Source: Blastocatellia bacterium
GTDB taxonomy: Bacteria > Acidobacteriota > Blastocatellia > Chloracidobacteriales > JADJPF01
Length of the DNA stretch: 64,000 bases
Direction: 5' to 3'
Assembly: GCA_016713405.1 (NCBI GenBank)
Contig: JADJPF010000013.1
Span: 1-64,000, forward strand
Position 1 is the first letter of the stretch. The number at the start of each line of letters is the position of its first letter. The notes below the pieces were generated by a model. The model was given only the letters and a program-made list of their open reading frames with translations, made no database searches and was not told the DNA's origin. Shown in pieces: positions 19,106 through 28,417 of the stretch. The position numbers and the translations under genes are program-made.

Positions 19106-19492
19106 ATGTTAAATACTGCAAAAGTTACTTATATTAATAATACTGTAGAAAATAAGATCAAAGAAGCTATTAAAGAGGCTATAAATTTTTCTAATCCTGC
19201 TGAACATAGAGCAGAAGCTAGAATAAGCTTAAGCTTAAAAATGTACTTAAGACGAACAATCAATAACACTACTTATTTTCGTGCTGTAAAAACAGAAAAT
19301 GTTTCCCTCAATGGTGCAAAAATTATTTGTGATGTGCCTTTAGAACAAGGAGCAGAGCTTATATTTTCTGGGTTAAATGGCAAGTTTTCAGCCGTTGTAA
19401 AGGTTCGACATGTAGCTAGTCATAATGAAGGTGGTTGGGCAATAGGGCTAGAATTTATTAAAAAAATAGGTAAATGGGTTGTTATTAATTAG
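19106..19492 (+). CDS. PilZ-domain protein
   Basis: 128 residues. The PilZ signature for cyclic-di-GMP binding is visible: RAEAR (RxxxR) near residue 35, and ENVSLNGAKI (N-x-S-x-x-G) about 35 residues later, followed by beta strands ending in GWAIGLEFIKK. The ATG at 19106 is preceded by AGAGGAGA. It is a stand-alone PilZ domain with a short N-terminal helix (residues 10-30), probably an adaptor that responds to c-di-GMP. Its long upstream region carries a sigma-54-like promoter. Confidence 0.8.
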   Translation: MLNTAKVTYINNTVENKIKEAIKEAINFSNPAEHRAEARISLSLKMYLRRTINNTTYFRAVKTENVSLNGAKIICDVPLEQGAELIFSGLNGKFSAVVKVRHVASHNEGGWAIGLEFIKKIGKWVVIN

Positions 19493-19549
19493 TAAAATTT
19501 TTCAAATCTTTCTGTAAAAACATGCCCCCTGTCCTACAAAAGGACATCT

Positions 19550-19583
19550 AAAAAAGCTTAGTGAATTTTCATTAAGCTTTTTT
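19550..19583. terminator. Bidirectional intrinsic terminator between pilZ-like gene and rsmI
   Basis: The 11-bp stem AAAAAAGCTTA / TAAGCTTTTTT has a 12-base loop and T-rich tails on both strands, placed between two convergent stop codons. A small second hairpin (GTCCT/AGGAC) is at 19531-19545. Confidence 0.8.
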
Positions 19584-19595
19584 CTTTTTAGCAAG

Positions 19596-20435
19596 CTATT
19601 TTTTTTCCTCCATTTGTAAGCGTCGGTAAGCCTCACTTTTGCTTATTCCTAAGCTTCGCGCTACGGCTTTTAACGCTGCCATTTTATCTAAATTATTATT
19701 TATCATTTGATCTTCTATCATTTGGCTTAAGCTTTTATCTAAATTAGGTATTTCTGTTGTCGGATCGGCAGGAGCTATTACTAAAACTAATTCACCTTTA
19801 AGAGGATGTTCTAGTATACAGGTACTTAAGTCTGATAAGGTTCCTCGCAAAAACTCTTCATGTAACTTAGTTAACTCTCTAGCAATAACTGTTTTTCTTA
19901 TCCTAAGGATTTCTTGGGCATCTATTAGAGTTAGCGAAATTCTATGAGGTGATTCATAACAAACGACTGTATAAGGCAATGATTTTATTTCTTCTAGTTT
20001 TTTGCGTCTTTGAGCTTGTTTAGAAGGAAGAAAACCTATAAAAAGAAATTCATGACTTGGAAGACCTGAGCCGATTAGAGCAGGTAAAATGGCTGAAGCA
20101 CCAGGGATTGATACAACAGAGATTTGAGCTTCAATAGCTTTTTGAACTAAAACAAAACCTGGGTCAGAAATTACAGGTGTTCCAGCATCGCTTACTAACG
20201 CAATTGATTCACCTAAGCTTAGTTTGCTTAATAAATATTGACTACGTTCTTGTTCATTATGTTCATGATAACTAATTGTTGGACAGTTAATTTGGTAATG
20301 GTGAAGCAGTTTGCTGGTTTGGCGAGTATCTTCACAAGCGATTAAAGAAACGCTTTTTAAGATTTTTAATGCTCTTAGGGTAATGTCTTCTAAATTTCCT
20401 ATAGGAGTTGATACTAAATAAAGGGTTCCTGGCAT
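19596..20435 (-). CDS. rsmI: 16S rRNA (cytidine-1402-2'-O)-methyltransferase
   Basis: 279 residues, full length for RsmI. The N-terminus LYLVSTPIGNLEDITLRALK, the ACEDTR motif, SYHEHNEQER and SDAGTPVISDPG are the standard tetrapyrrole-methylase-fold signatures of this family. It uses S-adenosylmethionine to methylate the ribose of C1402 in the decoding centre. The C-terminus ends in the small helix-turn-helix (ALKAVARSLGISKSEAYRRLQ) typical of the family. Confidence 0.95.
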   Translation of the reverse strand: MPGTLYLVSTPIGNLEDITLRALKILKSVSLIACEDTRQTSKLLHHYQINCPTISYHEHNEQERSQYLLSKLSLGESIALVSDAGTPVISDPGFVLVQKAIEAQISVVSIPGASAILPALIGSGLPSHEFLFIGFLPSKQAQRRKKLEEIKSLPYTVVCYESPHRISLTLIDAQEILRIRKTVIARELTKLHEEFLRGTLSDLSTCILEHPLKGELVLVIAPADPTTEIPNLDKSLSQMIEDQMINNNLDKMAALKAVARSLGISKSEAYRRLQMEEKK

Positions 20436-20457
20436 AAGTAATAAAGTTGGTAAAAAT

Positions 20458-20487
20458 AAAAAAGTGAGCTTGCAAGCTCACTTTTTT
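20458..20487. terminator. Intrinsic terminator downstream of the M48 protease gene
   Basis: A perfect 30-base palindrome: AAAAAAGTGAGCTTG followed by its reverse complement, with an A/T run at each end. It lies between the M48 stop at 20514 and the rsmI start at 20435, so it ends M48 transcription on the minus strand. Confidence 0.85.
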
Positions 20488-20513
20488 ATTTTGAAAAAAA
20501 TTTTTAGATAAAA

Positions 20514-21707
20514 TTAGTTATTATCATCACTACTAGAACTTCCATCATCACCACTATTAGAAGTACTACGTTTTAAGGTTGGCCGGCCTGATGGAGAGCT
20601 AGATTGATTATTGTTATCTGAATCTACACTACTACCACCACCATCATCACGACGTTTTAAGGTTGGCCGACCTTGTGGATCTGAAGTGTTATCATCAGAA
20701 TTTGTATCACCAATATTTCCATTGTCATCACGACGGCGTTTTAAGGTTGGTCGGCTATCACCACCACCAGAAGTAGGATCACCGTTGTTTATACCACCTT
20801 GACGGCTACCACCAGAAATTGCTAAAAGTCTTGATTTTACTCGATTAAAATCAGAAGTATTAACAACATATTCATCTTTTTGTGGGAATAAAGTAATTAA
20901 TTGACGAAGATTTGTTGCGCGATCTCCTGTTGCTGGATGAGAGCTAAACACAGAAGCACCTTTACTATCTTTTTTAGCTAGTTTTTCAAATACTGTTATC
21001 ATTCCCATTGGGTCATAACCGCTTGCCCAAGCATATTGCGCACCTAAAACATCAGCCTCAGTTTCAGCATTACGGCTAAACTTAAGAAATGTTAAGGGAA
21101 TAGCCAAATTAGCAGCAGAACGAGCAGCAATTCCAATTGGGCCACCTAGGAAAATCAAAGGAATAGAACCAAAGTTAATTAATTGTCCTTTAGATACTTG
21201 TTCTGTACCATGACGGGCGGCTACGTGAGCAATCTCATGTGCCATCACACCAACAATTTCAGATTCTGAATCTGCGGCTAGGATTAAGCCTTTGTTAACA
21301 AAAAAGAAACCGCCTGGTAAAGCAAAAGCATTTATTTCTTCAGAGTCAACAACTTTAATTGTAAAAGGTACTTTAGCATCAGAGTTAAGAGCAATATTTT
21401 GTCCTACTCGGTTTATATATTCTGTGACTATTGGATCATCTATAAATTTAAGTTGGCGTTCGGCTTCTGCTGCTAAACCTTGGCCTACAGCAATTTCTTT
21501 TTCTATTGAGTAGAAATTGATTTGGCGTTTATTGATGTCACGTTTACCAACTTTTTCTGGATCTTTATTAGCTTCTAGCTTAGATTTGCTAGTAGTAGCA
21601 TTTTTTTTATCTTTATCATTGTCTTTGTTATCTGCATAAGTAGGCACAGCAGAACAGAGAAATAACATAATAACAGCGAGTAGGGAAACTTTGTAATACT
21701 TGCTCAT
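20514..21707 (-). CDS. Exported M48-family zinc metalloprotease with RPTLKR-repeat tail
   Basis: 397 residues. A signal peptide (YKVSLLAVIMLFLCSAVPTYA) is followed by a charged linker. The protease domain has MAHEIAHVAARHG (HExxH near residues 157-161) and the downstream Glu ligand in NAETEADVLGAQYA, as in BepA/LoiP-like periplasmic M48 proteases, which take part in outer-membrane protein quality control. The last 100 residues are low-complexity Gly/Ser/Asp/Asn sequence with three RPTLKR units (in DSRPTLKRRR, GRPTLKRRDD and GRPTLKRSTS). The tail has no protease function that I know and is unusual for the family. Confidence 0.9.
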   Translation of the reverse strand: MSKYYKVSLLAVIMLFLCSAVPTYADNKDNDKDKKNATTSKSKLEANKDPEKVGKRDINKRQINFYSIEKEIAVGQGLAAEAERQLKFIDDPIVTEYINRVGQNIALNSDAKVPFTIKVVDSEEINAFALPGGFFFVNKGLILAADSESEIVGVMAHEIAHVAARHGTEQVSKGQLINFGSIPLIFLGGPIGIAARSAANLAIPLTFLKFSRNAETEADVLGAQYAWASGYDPMGMITVFEKLAKKDSKGASVFSSHPATGDRATNLRQLITLFPQKDEYVVNTSDFNRVKSRLLAISGGSRQGGINNGDPTSGGGDSRPTLKRRRDDNGNIGDTNSDDNTSDPQGRPTLKRRDDGGGSSVDSDNNNQSSSPSGRPTLKRSTSNSGDDGSSSSDDNN

Positions 21708-21929
21708 AAAAACTCCTAGATTATAAAAACTTTATTAATTTACTAGGTCTGATTATATCTTTGCGTTATTAGCCAATATTGTACAACATCTTGGATTAAA
21801 AACAGATAAGAAAGGTTGATTTTTTTCGGCAAGTTTACGGATTTTTTTAAGAAAAATACTGTTAAGTAGAATTTTGATTGATAATCCTAACAAATTAAAT
21901 ATCTTATAAACAGGATAATTACTAGCTAT

Positions 21930-22538
21930 ATGAAGATTAGAAAAATACATAGGATAATAGGAATAGCAATGCTCTTACCCTTATTTGGATGGGCAATCAC
22001 TGGGTTTATATTTTTTCTTAAACCGGGTTATCAAGAGGCATATGAGTTATTAGCAATAAAAACTTACCCAATAGATTCAGATGAGCCGATAAATATTAGT
22101 CCCAAACCCATTTGGCTAGAAGTTAGATATCTTAAAACTATCTTAGGTACTCACTTATTGGTAAAAACCTTTGAAGGTTGGCAACATTTAGATCCAATTA
22201 CTTTATTACCAAAACAAACACCAACAGAAAATGAAATAAAAACTTTGGTTACAGATGCTTTTTCCTTAAATCCAAATCGCTATGGTCAAATCTTAAGTAT
22301 TAACAAACAGGCAATAGTGACTAATACGAATATAACTATATCTTTAGATTGGAATAGGTTAAGTTTACAACAAACAGGTAAAGATACTAAGTTTATTGAT
22401 TTTCTTTATAAAATCCATTATCTACAATGGACTGGAATTAAGCTTTTAGACCAAATATTAGGCTTATTAGGCTTAATTTTAATAATATTGCTAAGTGTTT
22501 TAGGAATTATGCTACAGATAAATACCAAGCAAAAATAG
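21930..22538 (+). CDS. PepSY-associated transmembrane protein
   Basis: 202 residues. An N-terminal helix beginning RKIHRIIGIAMLLPLFGWAI and a C-terminal helix (LGLLGLILIILLSVLGIML) flank a periplasmic-type region of about 120 residues. The R-K-I-H-x-x-x-G start and the closing IHYLQWTG (H then a G before the last helix) are typical of PepSY-associated TM proteins, often linked to iron reduction or uptake. The gene is divergent from the M48 protease. No iron transport gene is adjacent. Confidence 0.65.
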   Translation: MKIRKIHRIIGIAMLLPLFGWAITGFIFFLKPGYQEAYELLAIKTYPIDSDEPINISPKPIWLEVRYLKTILGTHLLVKTFEGWQHLDPITLLPKQTPTENEIKTLVTDAFSLNPNRYGQILSINKQAIVTNTNITISLDWNRLSLQQTGKDTKFIDFLYKIHYLQWTGIKLLDQILGLLGLILIILLSVLGIMLQINTKQK

Positions 22539-22556
22539 TGGCTAATTAGTAGTTAA

Positions 22557-25500
22557 TTACTGAATTACTAAGGTAAGTATACCTGTTCGCACATTTCCTA
22601 GCTCATCTCTACCAGTAAAGCTTAACTGTTGGCGACCTAGTGGAGCTTTATTTTTTACCTTAAAGTTAAAGCTAACACTAGCAGCACTAGTTGTTTGTGA
22701 CGGCTGCATAACTTTTATTTTTAATGCTTTTAGCAGTGTTGCATCAGGATTAACTGTTACATTACCTGTAAAACCGCCGCTACGAGTTATATTGACATTA
22801 AATTGACCAGATTGACCACGTGTAATATTTATTTGTGAAGGGTTAAAGCTAATCTGAAAGTCTGGTAGCAAAACATTAAAATTTGTTGTTGCAGTACGTA
22901 CAATTTGGCCTGATGTAGCAGTAATTGTTAGAGTAAAATTACCAGAAGCAATATTAGAAGCTTTAAGGTTAAATGTAGTATTGCTATTAGGGCTTGCAAC
23001 TGCTGTTTGAGGAGAAATAGTTAGATCATTTGTGCTAGGACTAATAGAAGTTTGAAGCATTACAGGTTCAGCAAAACCACGAATAGGTAATACTCTAGCT
23101 GTAAAATCTGCTGAAGCACCAGCCATTAAAGTTGTTGTGCTAGGAGTTAATGAAAGTGTAAAGTCTGGAGCGTTAGAAGTTACTTCTAATATAGCCATTT
23201 GACTACGTACTAAACTTCCTACTGTACCAGTAAAAGTAATAGGATATTGTGATAGAGGCGTATTATTTGAAGTATTTACTGTAAATGTAATTCGATTGCC
23301 AGGGTTAATTGTTACAGATACAGGGCTAATGGAAATTGTAGAATTATTACTTGTAGCCGCAATTGTAATAGGTTGTGAGAAATTACTGGATGCTTGAACT
23401 TCAACATTAAAACTTGTACTACTACCAGCAACAATGCTTTGCAAAGTAGGATTAACATTAAGTGTAAAATCACCAGAAACTTGTCTAACTACTAAGTTAA
23501 ATAATTGATTACTAACACAACCATTAGGATCAATAGCAGTAACTACTAGGTTAAAAGTACCTGTTTCTGTTGGTGTACCAAAAAGTAGTCCATTTGTGTT
23601 AAACGTCAATCCAGTTGGTAATTTGCCAGAAGTAATAGAAAATGTATAAGTTGTTGTATTGTTGGCAATACTAATGGTTTGGTTATAAAAAGTGTTAACC
23701 AATGCGTCAGTTAAGCTACTAGGAAGAAAAGAAACTTGTGGACAAGTAATAGCTGGATCACTAACTTTTACTAAAAAAATATCATCATCTCCGCCCTTAT
23801 CTGGTTGTAAAGCATTTGCTACAGGAAAATCTAGTGAAGGAGTATGGCCTATTAAGTAGACATCCCCTAGAGAATCTATAACCATTTGACCAGCGCGATC
23901 TGGATTATTACCACCTAAATATGTAGAAAAGACTAAAGCACCATTACTATCGTATTTGGCTAAAAAAGCATCAAAAAATCCTCCTGTGCTACTGTTTTGT
24001 AAAGGACGTTGCATAGGAAAATCTGTTAAAGACATGGTTTCGCCATAAACATAAATATTATTGTTTTGGTCAACAGCAACACTAAAGCCTACCTCGTCTT
24101 TACTGCCACCAATATAAGTGCAGTAAAGAATGGTTTTAGCTGTTGGATCTAGCTTCATTACATAAGCATCTATAGCCCCGCCTTTAGTTGTTTGGGCAGG
24201 GTTAACTGTTGGAAAATTAACAGAATTAGTCATGCCTGTAATGTAAATATTTTTTTGTGAATCTACAGCAATACCAAAGGCACGATCTAGGTCTAATGGG
24301 CCCAAATAAGTAGAGAAAATTATTGAGCCTGTTGGATTTAGTTTAGTAATAAAAATATCGATATTATTAATTCCACCACCTTCAGCTTGACCAGCATTTT
24401 TTGTTGGGAAATTTGATGAAACAGTTTCACCAACCATATAAACATTACTGTCAGAATCAAGTGTCATATCATGACATTTATCTAGATCGTTACCACCTAA
24501 GTAAGTACAAAAATCTAAGCTACTTCCATCAACACTTAAACGAGCAACAAAAGCATCAAAAGAAGCTGACTTTTGAGTTTGAAAAGCATTTTTAACAGGT
24601 AGATCAAGAGAAGTAGTTTCCCCAGCGATATATACATTACCAGCAGCATTTAGTTTAATGCTAAATGCACGCTCTACTAAAGTTCCTCCCAAATAAGTAG
24701 AATATAGTAACTCGTTACCTGTAGGATTTAGTTTAACAACAAATGCGTCTATATTAACTCCACCACCGCCTGTAGATTGAACAGCATTAACAACAGGAAA
24801 ATTAGTTGAATAGGTTTCCCCAGTTACATAAGCGTTTCCTTGTGGGTCAACTGCAATAGCAAAACCACTATCAATATCATTACCTACTACATAAGTAGAG
24901 TATAAAATTTCTGTAGCTGTAGAATTTAATTTAGTGATAAATATATCTATTGATGTGCCACCACCTTTATTTTGAAAAGGATTTTTAAGAGGAAAACTTA
25001 TTGAAAGTGTTTCACCTGTAAGATAGACATTGTTGTCTTTGTCAACTGTAATACCAAAACCCCGATCTCTATCTGTACCACCAAAGTAAGTAGAGTAAAT
25101 AAACACAGGGTCAATTACTAGTGGTTTAGTTAAGTCATAATCGGCAACTTCAAAACCAAAAATATTATTTCCTTTTAGCTGATAACTACCTGCAATAAAT
25201 TCTTTAGTCCCGTCAATTTCTTGATAAATAATAGGTTTATGTTTATAAAGATTTCCTGAACTAGTTGGAATAATTAAATTGCCATCCGTGTCAATACTTA
25301 AAGCAGTGTTAGGGCTATCAACATCAAGTTGAATTGTAATTTCTTTGGGACTAGCACCAGGGCTAACTACTAAGTCATATTCTAGTTGTTGTTGGTTTCC
25401 ATAATAAATTGCATCAATACCAGGATAAATGGACTCGTATTTTACCTTATTATATTCTGATAAATTAGTATGCCAATTTTTTTTGTCATTACCTATAAAA

Positions 25501-25889
25501 TAGTTTATTTTTCCAGCACGCTCGCCTATTGCCTCAAGTTTAGGTTTGGGATTACTGCCAACAAACTGCATTTTTACCGTTGTAGGAATTTTTTGTTTAT
25601 CATTTTTTAGAGTTAATAAAGTTTCTTTTTCTGTAAGAAGTAGGTTATAGCCTTTTCCACGGGAAAAAAATTTTACTTGAGAATCTGTTTGTCCAAAATT
25701 TACTTCAAAGCTTAAAGGCAGTTTAGAGTAGTTTTGCAATAATGATGGTTGAACATTGTTAAAGGATTTTTTATTATCAATTTTGCTTGGTAAAAGGTTA
25801 TTTATATTAGGATAAAGAAATAGGTAAGTAATTACAAATAAAATAGTTAAACACACTGATGATAAGTAAAATAAATAGCGCGATTGCAT
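22557..25889 (-). CDS. Large exported SBBP beta-propeller repeat protein with Ig-like domains
   Basis: 1110 residues. An N-terminal hydrophobic segment (FYLSSVCLTILFVITYLFLY) anchors or exports it. Residues about 50-260 match the conserved module often found before SBBP repeats (SFEVNFGQTDSQVKFFSRG). Next come about nine repeats of the form YSTYLGG..D...GIAVD..GNVYVTGET.S..FP, the SBBP propeller blade. Then a putative Ig domain (GKLPTGLTFNTNGLLFGTP) and three or four Ig-like beta domains reach the C-terminus. Such proteins are abundant in acidobacteria and related phyla; binding or adhesion is assumed. The start has AAGGAGAA about ten bases upstream. Confidence 0.88.
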   Translation of the reverse strand: MQSRYLFYLSSVCLTILFVITYLFLYPNINNLLPSKIDNKKSFNNVQPSLLQNYSKLPLSFEVNFGQTDSQVKFFSRGKGYNLLLTEKETLLTLKNDKQKIPTTVKMQFVGSNPKPKLEAIGERAGKINYFIGNDKKNWHTNLSEYNKVKYESIYPGIDAIYYGNQQQLEYDLVVSPGASPKEITIQLDVDSPNTALSIDTDGNLIIPTSSGNLYKHKPIIYQEIDGTKEFIAGSYQLKGNNIFGFEVADYDLTKPLVIDPVFIYSTYFGGTDRDRGFGITVDKDNNVYLTGETLSISFPLKNPFQNKGGGTSIDIFITKLNSTATEILYSTYVVGNDIDSGFAIAVDPQGNAYVTGETYSTNFPVVNAVQSTGGGGVNIDAFVVKLNPTGNELLYSTYLGGTLVERAFSIKLNAAGNVYIAGETTSLDLPVKNAFQTQKSASFDAFVARLSVDGSSLDFCTYLGGNDLDKCHDMTLDSDSNVYMVGETVSSNFPTKNAGQAEGGGINNIDIFITKLNPTGSIIFSTYLGPLDLDRAFGIAVDSQKNIYITGMTNSVNFPTVNPAQTTKGGAIDAYVMKLDPTAKTILYCTYIGGSKDEVGFSVAVDQNNNIYVYGETMSLTDFPMQRPLQNSSTGGFFDAFLAKYDSNGALVFSTYLGGNNPDRAGQMVIDSLGDVYLIGHTPSLDFPVANALQPDKGGDDDIFLVKVSDPAITCPQVSFLPSSLTDALVNTFYNQTISIANNTTTYTFSITSGKLPTGLTFNTNGLLFGTPTETGTFNLVVTAIDPNGCVSNQLFNLVVRQVSGDFTLNVNPTLQSIVAGSSTSFNVEVQASSNFSQPITIAATSNNSTISISPVSVTINPGNRITFTVNTSNNTPLSQYPITFTGTVGSLVRSQMAILEVTSNAPDFTLSLTPSTTTLMAGASADFTARVLPIRGFAEPVMLQTSISPSTNDLTISPQTAVASPNSNTTFNLKASNIASGNFTLTITATSGQIVRTATTNFNVLLPDFQISFNPSQINITRGQSGQFNVNITRSGGFTGNVTVNPDATLLKALKIKVMQPSQTTSAASVSFNFKVKNKAPLGRQQLSFTGRDELGNVRTGILTLVIQ

Positions 25890-26239
25890 CTAGCTAATTC
25901 TCCTTTAAGCAAGTAGGAAGGCAATAAAAAATAAAGCATTATAACAAAGATTACCTTATCTGTATTTGAGTTACTGCCGTATTTTACACCTATTAAACAA
26001 ATGTCTAAATTTTCTTCAGCAATTTCTGGTCAACTAAAGAGCAATAAAAAATGGGTTTAAGGCAAAAGCAGAAAAATATTTTGTAAAGCGGGGAATATGT
26101 AAGTGAAAAACCCCACTGCAAGTAGTGGGATTATTCACTTTTTCCTTATTAAATCTTTTTTCTTTTCTCGGTCTACTTTGCAGCTTTATCACCTATCCAA
26201 TCTAGTTTGGGTGCTAGTGTAAAACCTAGATTATTTGAG
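25890..26239. other. Intergenic region before the SBBP gene
   Basis: About 350 AT-rich bases between two minus-strand genes. It holds the terminator of the amidohydrolase gene at 26101-26140. The SBBP promoter must also lie here but no clear -35/-10 pair is seen. Confidence 0.5.
26101..26140 (-). terminator. Intrinsic terminator of the amidohydrolase gene
   Basis: On the minus strand the stem CCCACT/AGTGGG with a six-base loop is followed by GTTTTT. Outer arms AAGTGAA/TTCACTT extend the pairing. Confidence 0.75.
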
Positions 26240-27991
26240 TTATTTAGCTCTAACTAATTTACCAGGTCTTGCAGATGTGACTAGACCTTCTTTAGTTACT
26301 GCAACACCAGATACAAAAGTAGCGATATATCCATCAGCATGTTGAACAAAGCGTTTGCCGCCAGCAGGTAAATCACGCACTAAATTTGGACGTTTTAGCT
26401 TTAAGTTTTCATAATCAATAACATTGATATCTGCTTTAAGACCTTCTTTTAATAAGCCTCGGTCAGACAAGCCAAAATAACGAGCATTTCGGGAGGAAAG
26501 CATTTCTACAGCTTGAATTAAAGGTATTTTGGGGCCACGTTGACGATCTCTAGTCCAAAAAGTCATCATTGAAGTAGGGAAACTAGCATCACAAATTGTT
26601 CCAACATGTGCGCCACCATCGCTTAAACTAACTAGTGCTAATGGATGATTTAGCATTTCATAAACTGTATCTAGCGAGCCACTATGATAATTATGGAAAG
26701 GAAAATAAACTAAGTTATCTCCATTACCTTGGCATAGATAATCATAAAGGGCTTCCATAGGACGGATACCTTTTATTTTTGCCATTGCAGCAAAAGATTT
26801 TTCTATTCCAGGTTCATAATCAAGTTCATCTGTTAATGGAAACATCCGAGCAGAAATAGTGTCAATTGTATCAATTATTATATCTACAATTGGTGGGACA
26901 GGACTGCCATCACCAGCAAGTTTATTAGATTTTTCTGACAAAATGCGTTGTTTAATTTCTGGCTGGCGAAGTCGTGCCGCACGTTCAGCTAAAGGTAAAT
27001 GGGCCACCTCTATATAACTTGGAAAACCTATAAAAGGATGAAGTGTTGTATCAAGTCCAGTAATAACGCCAATGGCACGAACTCCAGATTGAAGGCGCAT
27101 TGTCATGCCTTCAGCATTAACTTTTTCTGCATAAGCAGCAACGTCTTTCCATTGATTAGGATGTTGGCTATGTTGTGTCCAAGAAACCGAAAGAGGTTTA
27201 TGTGCTGCTTTAGCTGTTTGTTTAAGTAGGTCTATTTCTGTATTAAAACTTCCATCTGTAATTGGAGAATTATAGTCAGAGACAAATTGCACCACACCAT
27301 GATTTATTCCTTGGAAAGCTTGCCCTAGTCCAATAAGTTCTTGAAGTGTAGCTTCTGATGCTGGGGTAGCTTTTCCGTCTGCTGTTCGGTGCAGGTCTGT
27401 GCGTCCTGTAGAAAAACCCGCTGCTCCAGCCAATAAAGCTTCATGAAGAAGTTGTTTCATTTGCTCAACGTCTTTTTCTGTAGCTGATTCTTGATTTTCT
27501 GCTCGCTCACCCATAACAAAAACTCTTAAAGCGTCATGTGGAACTTGTGTTAAAAAATCAATTGAATGTGGAATTGCTTCTATGGTTTGCATATATTCAG
27601 CAAAACTTGTCCAACCCCATTTGATCCCTTCAGCTAAGGCTGAACCTGGAATATCTTCTACACCTTCCATTAAAGAAATAAGGCGGTCTTCTGCACCCTT
27701 TTGAACAGGCGCAAATCCTACACCACAATTACCCATTACTAAAGTAGTAACACCGTGATAAATACTTGGGCTAAATGTTTCATCCCAAGAAACTTGCCCA
27801 TCATAATGTGTATGAATATCAACAAAACCAGGTGTAATTATTGCTCCATCAGCATTAACTATTTCTGTTGCTGTATCAGTTATTTTTCCAACAGAAACAA
27901 TCTTTCCATCTTTAACACCAATATCAGCAGTAAAGGGTTCTTTTCCTGAACCATCAATGACTTTGCCGCCTTTAATTAATAAATCAAGCAT
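26240..27991 (-). CDS. N-acyl-D-amino-acid deacylase-like amidohydrolase
   Basis: 583 residues from the ATG at 27991, which has GGAGG nine bases upstream; an in-frame TTG at 28006 overlaps that site and is rejected. LDLLIKGGKVIDGSG opens the amidohydrolase fold. VDIHTHYDGQVSWD is the first metal-binding motif, GNCGVGFAP and AGAAGFSTGR follow, and VSLSDGGAHVGTICD and SRNARYFGL lie near the C-terminus. This is the D-aminoacylase branch, which removes acyl groups from N-acyl-D-amino acids. Cytoplasmic, no signal peptide. The exact substrate is not clear from sequence. Confidence 0.88.
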   Translation of the reverse strand: MLDLLIKGGKVIDGSGKEPFTADIGVKDGKIVSVGKITDTATEIVNADGAIITPGFVDIHTHYDGQVSWDETFSPSIYHGVTTLVMGNCGVGFAPVQKGAEDRLISLMEGVEDIPGSALAEGIKWGWTSFAEYMQTIEAIPHSIDFLTQVPHDALRVFVMGERAENQESATEKDVEQMKQLLHEALLAGAAGFSTGRTDLHRTADGKATPASEATLQELIGLGQAFQGINHGVVQFVSDYNSPITDGSFNTEIDLLKQTAKAAHKPLSVSWTQHSQHPNQWKDVAAYAEKVNAEGMTMRLQSGVRAIGVITGLDTTLHPFIGFPSYIEVAHLPLAERAARLRQPEIKQRILSEKSNKLAGDGSPVPPIVDIIIDTIDTISARMFPLTDELDYEPGIEKSFAAMAKIKGIRPMEALYDYLCQGNGDNLVYFPFHNYHSGSLDTVYEMLNHPLALVSLSDGGAHVGTICDASFPTSMMTFWTRDRQRGPKIPLIQAVEMLSSRNARYFGLSDRGLLKEGLKADINVIDYENLKLKRPNLVRDLPAGGKRFVQHADGYIATFVSGVAVTKEGLVTSARPGKLVRAK

Positions 27992-28149
27992 TCCAAAATC
28001 CTCCAAATTTTAGCTGGGTTATGAGTGGCGTTTATATTAGCACAGGAAATAAAAAAGTTAGCAACTAGAATCTTTTAATCCTTAGAAATGTAATTACCAG
28101 AAATATTTAACCTAATAATTATACTAGAAAAAAACTCTAGTGTAGTTGC

Positions 28150-28179
28150 TTGACGCTTTTACTAAAATTATCATAAGAT
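28150..28179 (+). promoter_or_regulatory. Possible sigma-70 promoter of the Oar-like gene
   Basis: TTGACG, an 18-base spacer and TAAGAT. It would give a leader of about 230 bases. Confidence 0.35.
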
Positions 28180-28186
28180 ACAGTAA

Positions 28187-28257
28187 ATTTTGTCCCTACA
28201 AAGATTCTAAAATTAAATACTTACAATTTATTTTTGTCCTCACAAAAATTCTATAAA
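28187..28257 (+). repeat. Degenerate direct repeat in the Oar-like gene leader
   Basis: TTTTGTCCCTACAAAGATTC and TTTTGTCCTCACAAAAATTC occur about 43 bases apart. Each copy contains a small inverted pair (TTTTGT/ACAAA). It may be a regulator site or a simple AT-rich duplication. Confidence 0.35.
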
Positions 28258-28417
28258 TATTTAAAGCTTAATTATTTTTTAGAAGAAATTAAGATTAATT
28301 TTTGGTCTTAAATAACTGGTATATTTGCTTGTGCTAATTTATTTTATAGCCCAATAAATCTTATGTTTTCAATGAATTATACTTAGTGTAAATAATTTCT
28401 AATAAGGAGGGTGTACA

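Larger units (their letters stand above)
28007..28417. other. Long leader and promoter region of the Oar-like gene
   Basis: About 410 AT-rich bases between divergent genes. A possible sigma-70 promoter lies at 28150-28179, with a degenerate direct repeat after it (28187-28257). No gene was seen. Confidence 0.5.
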
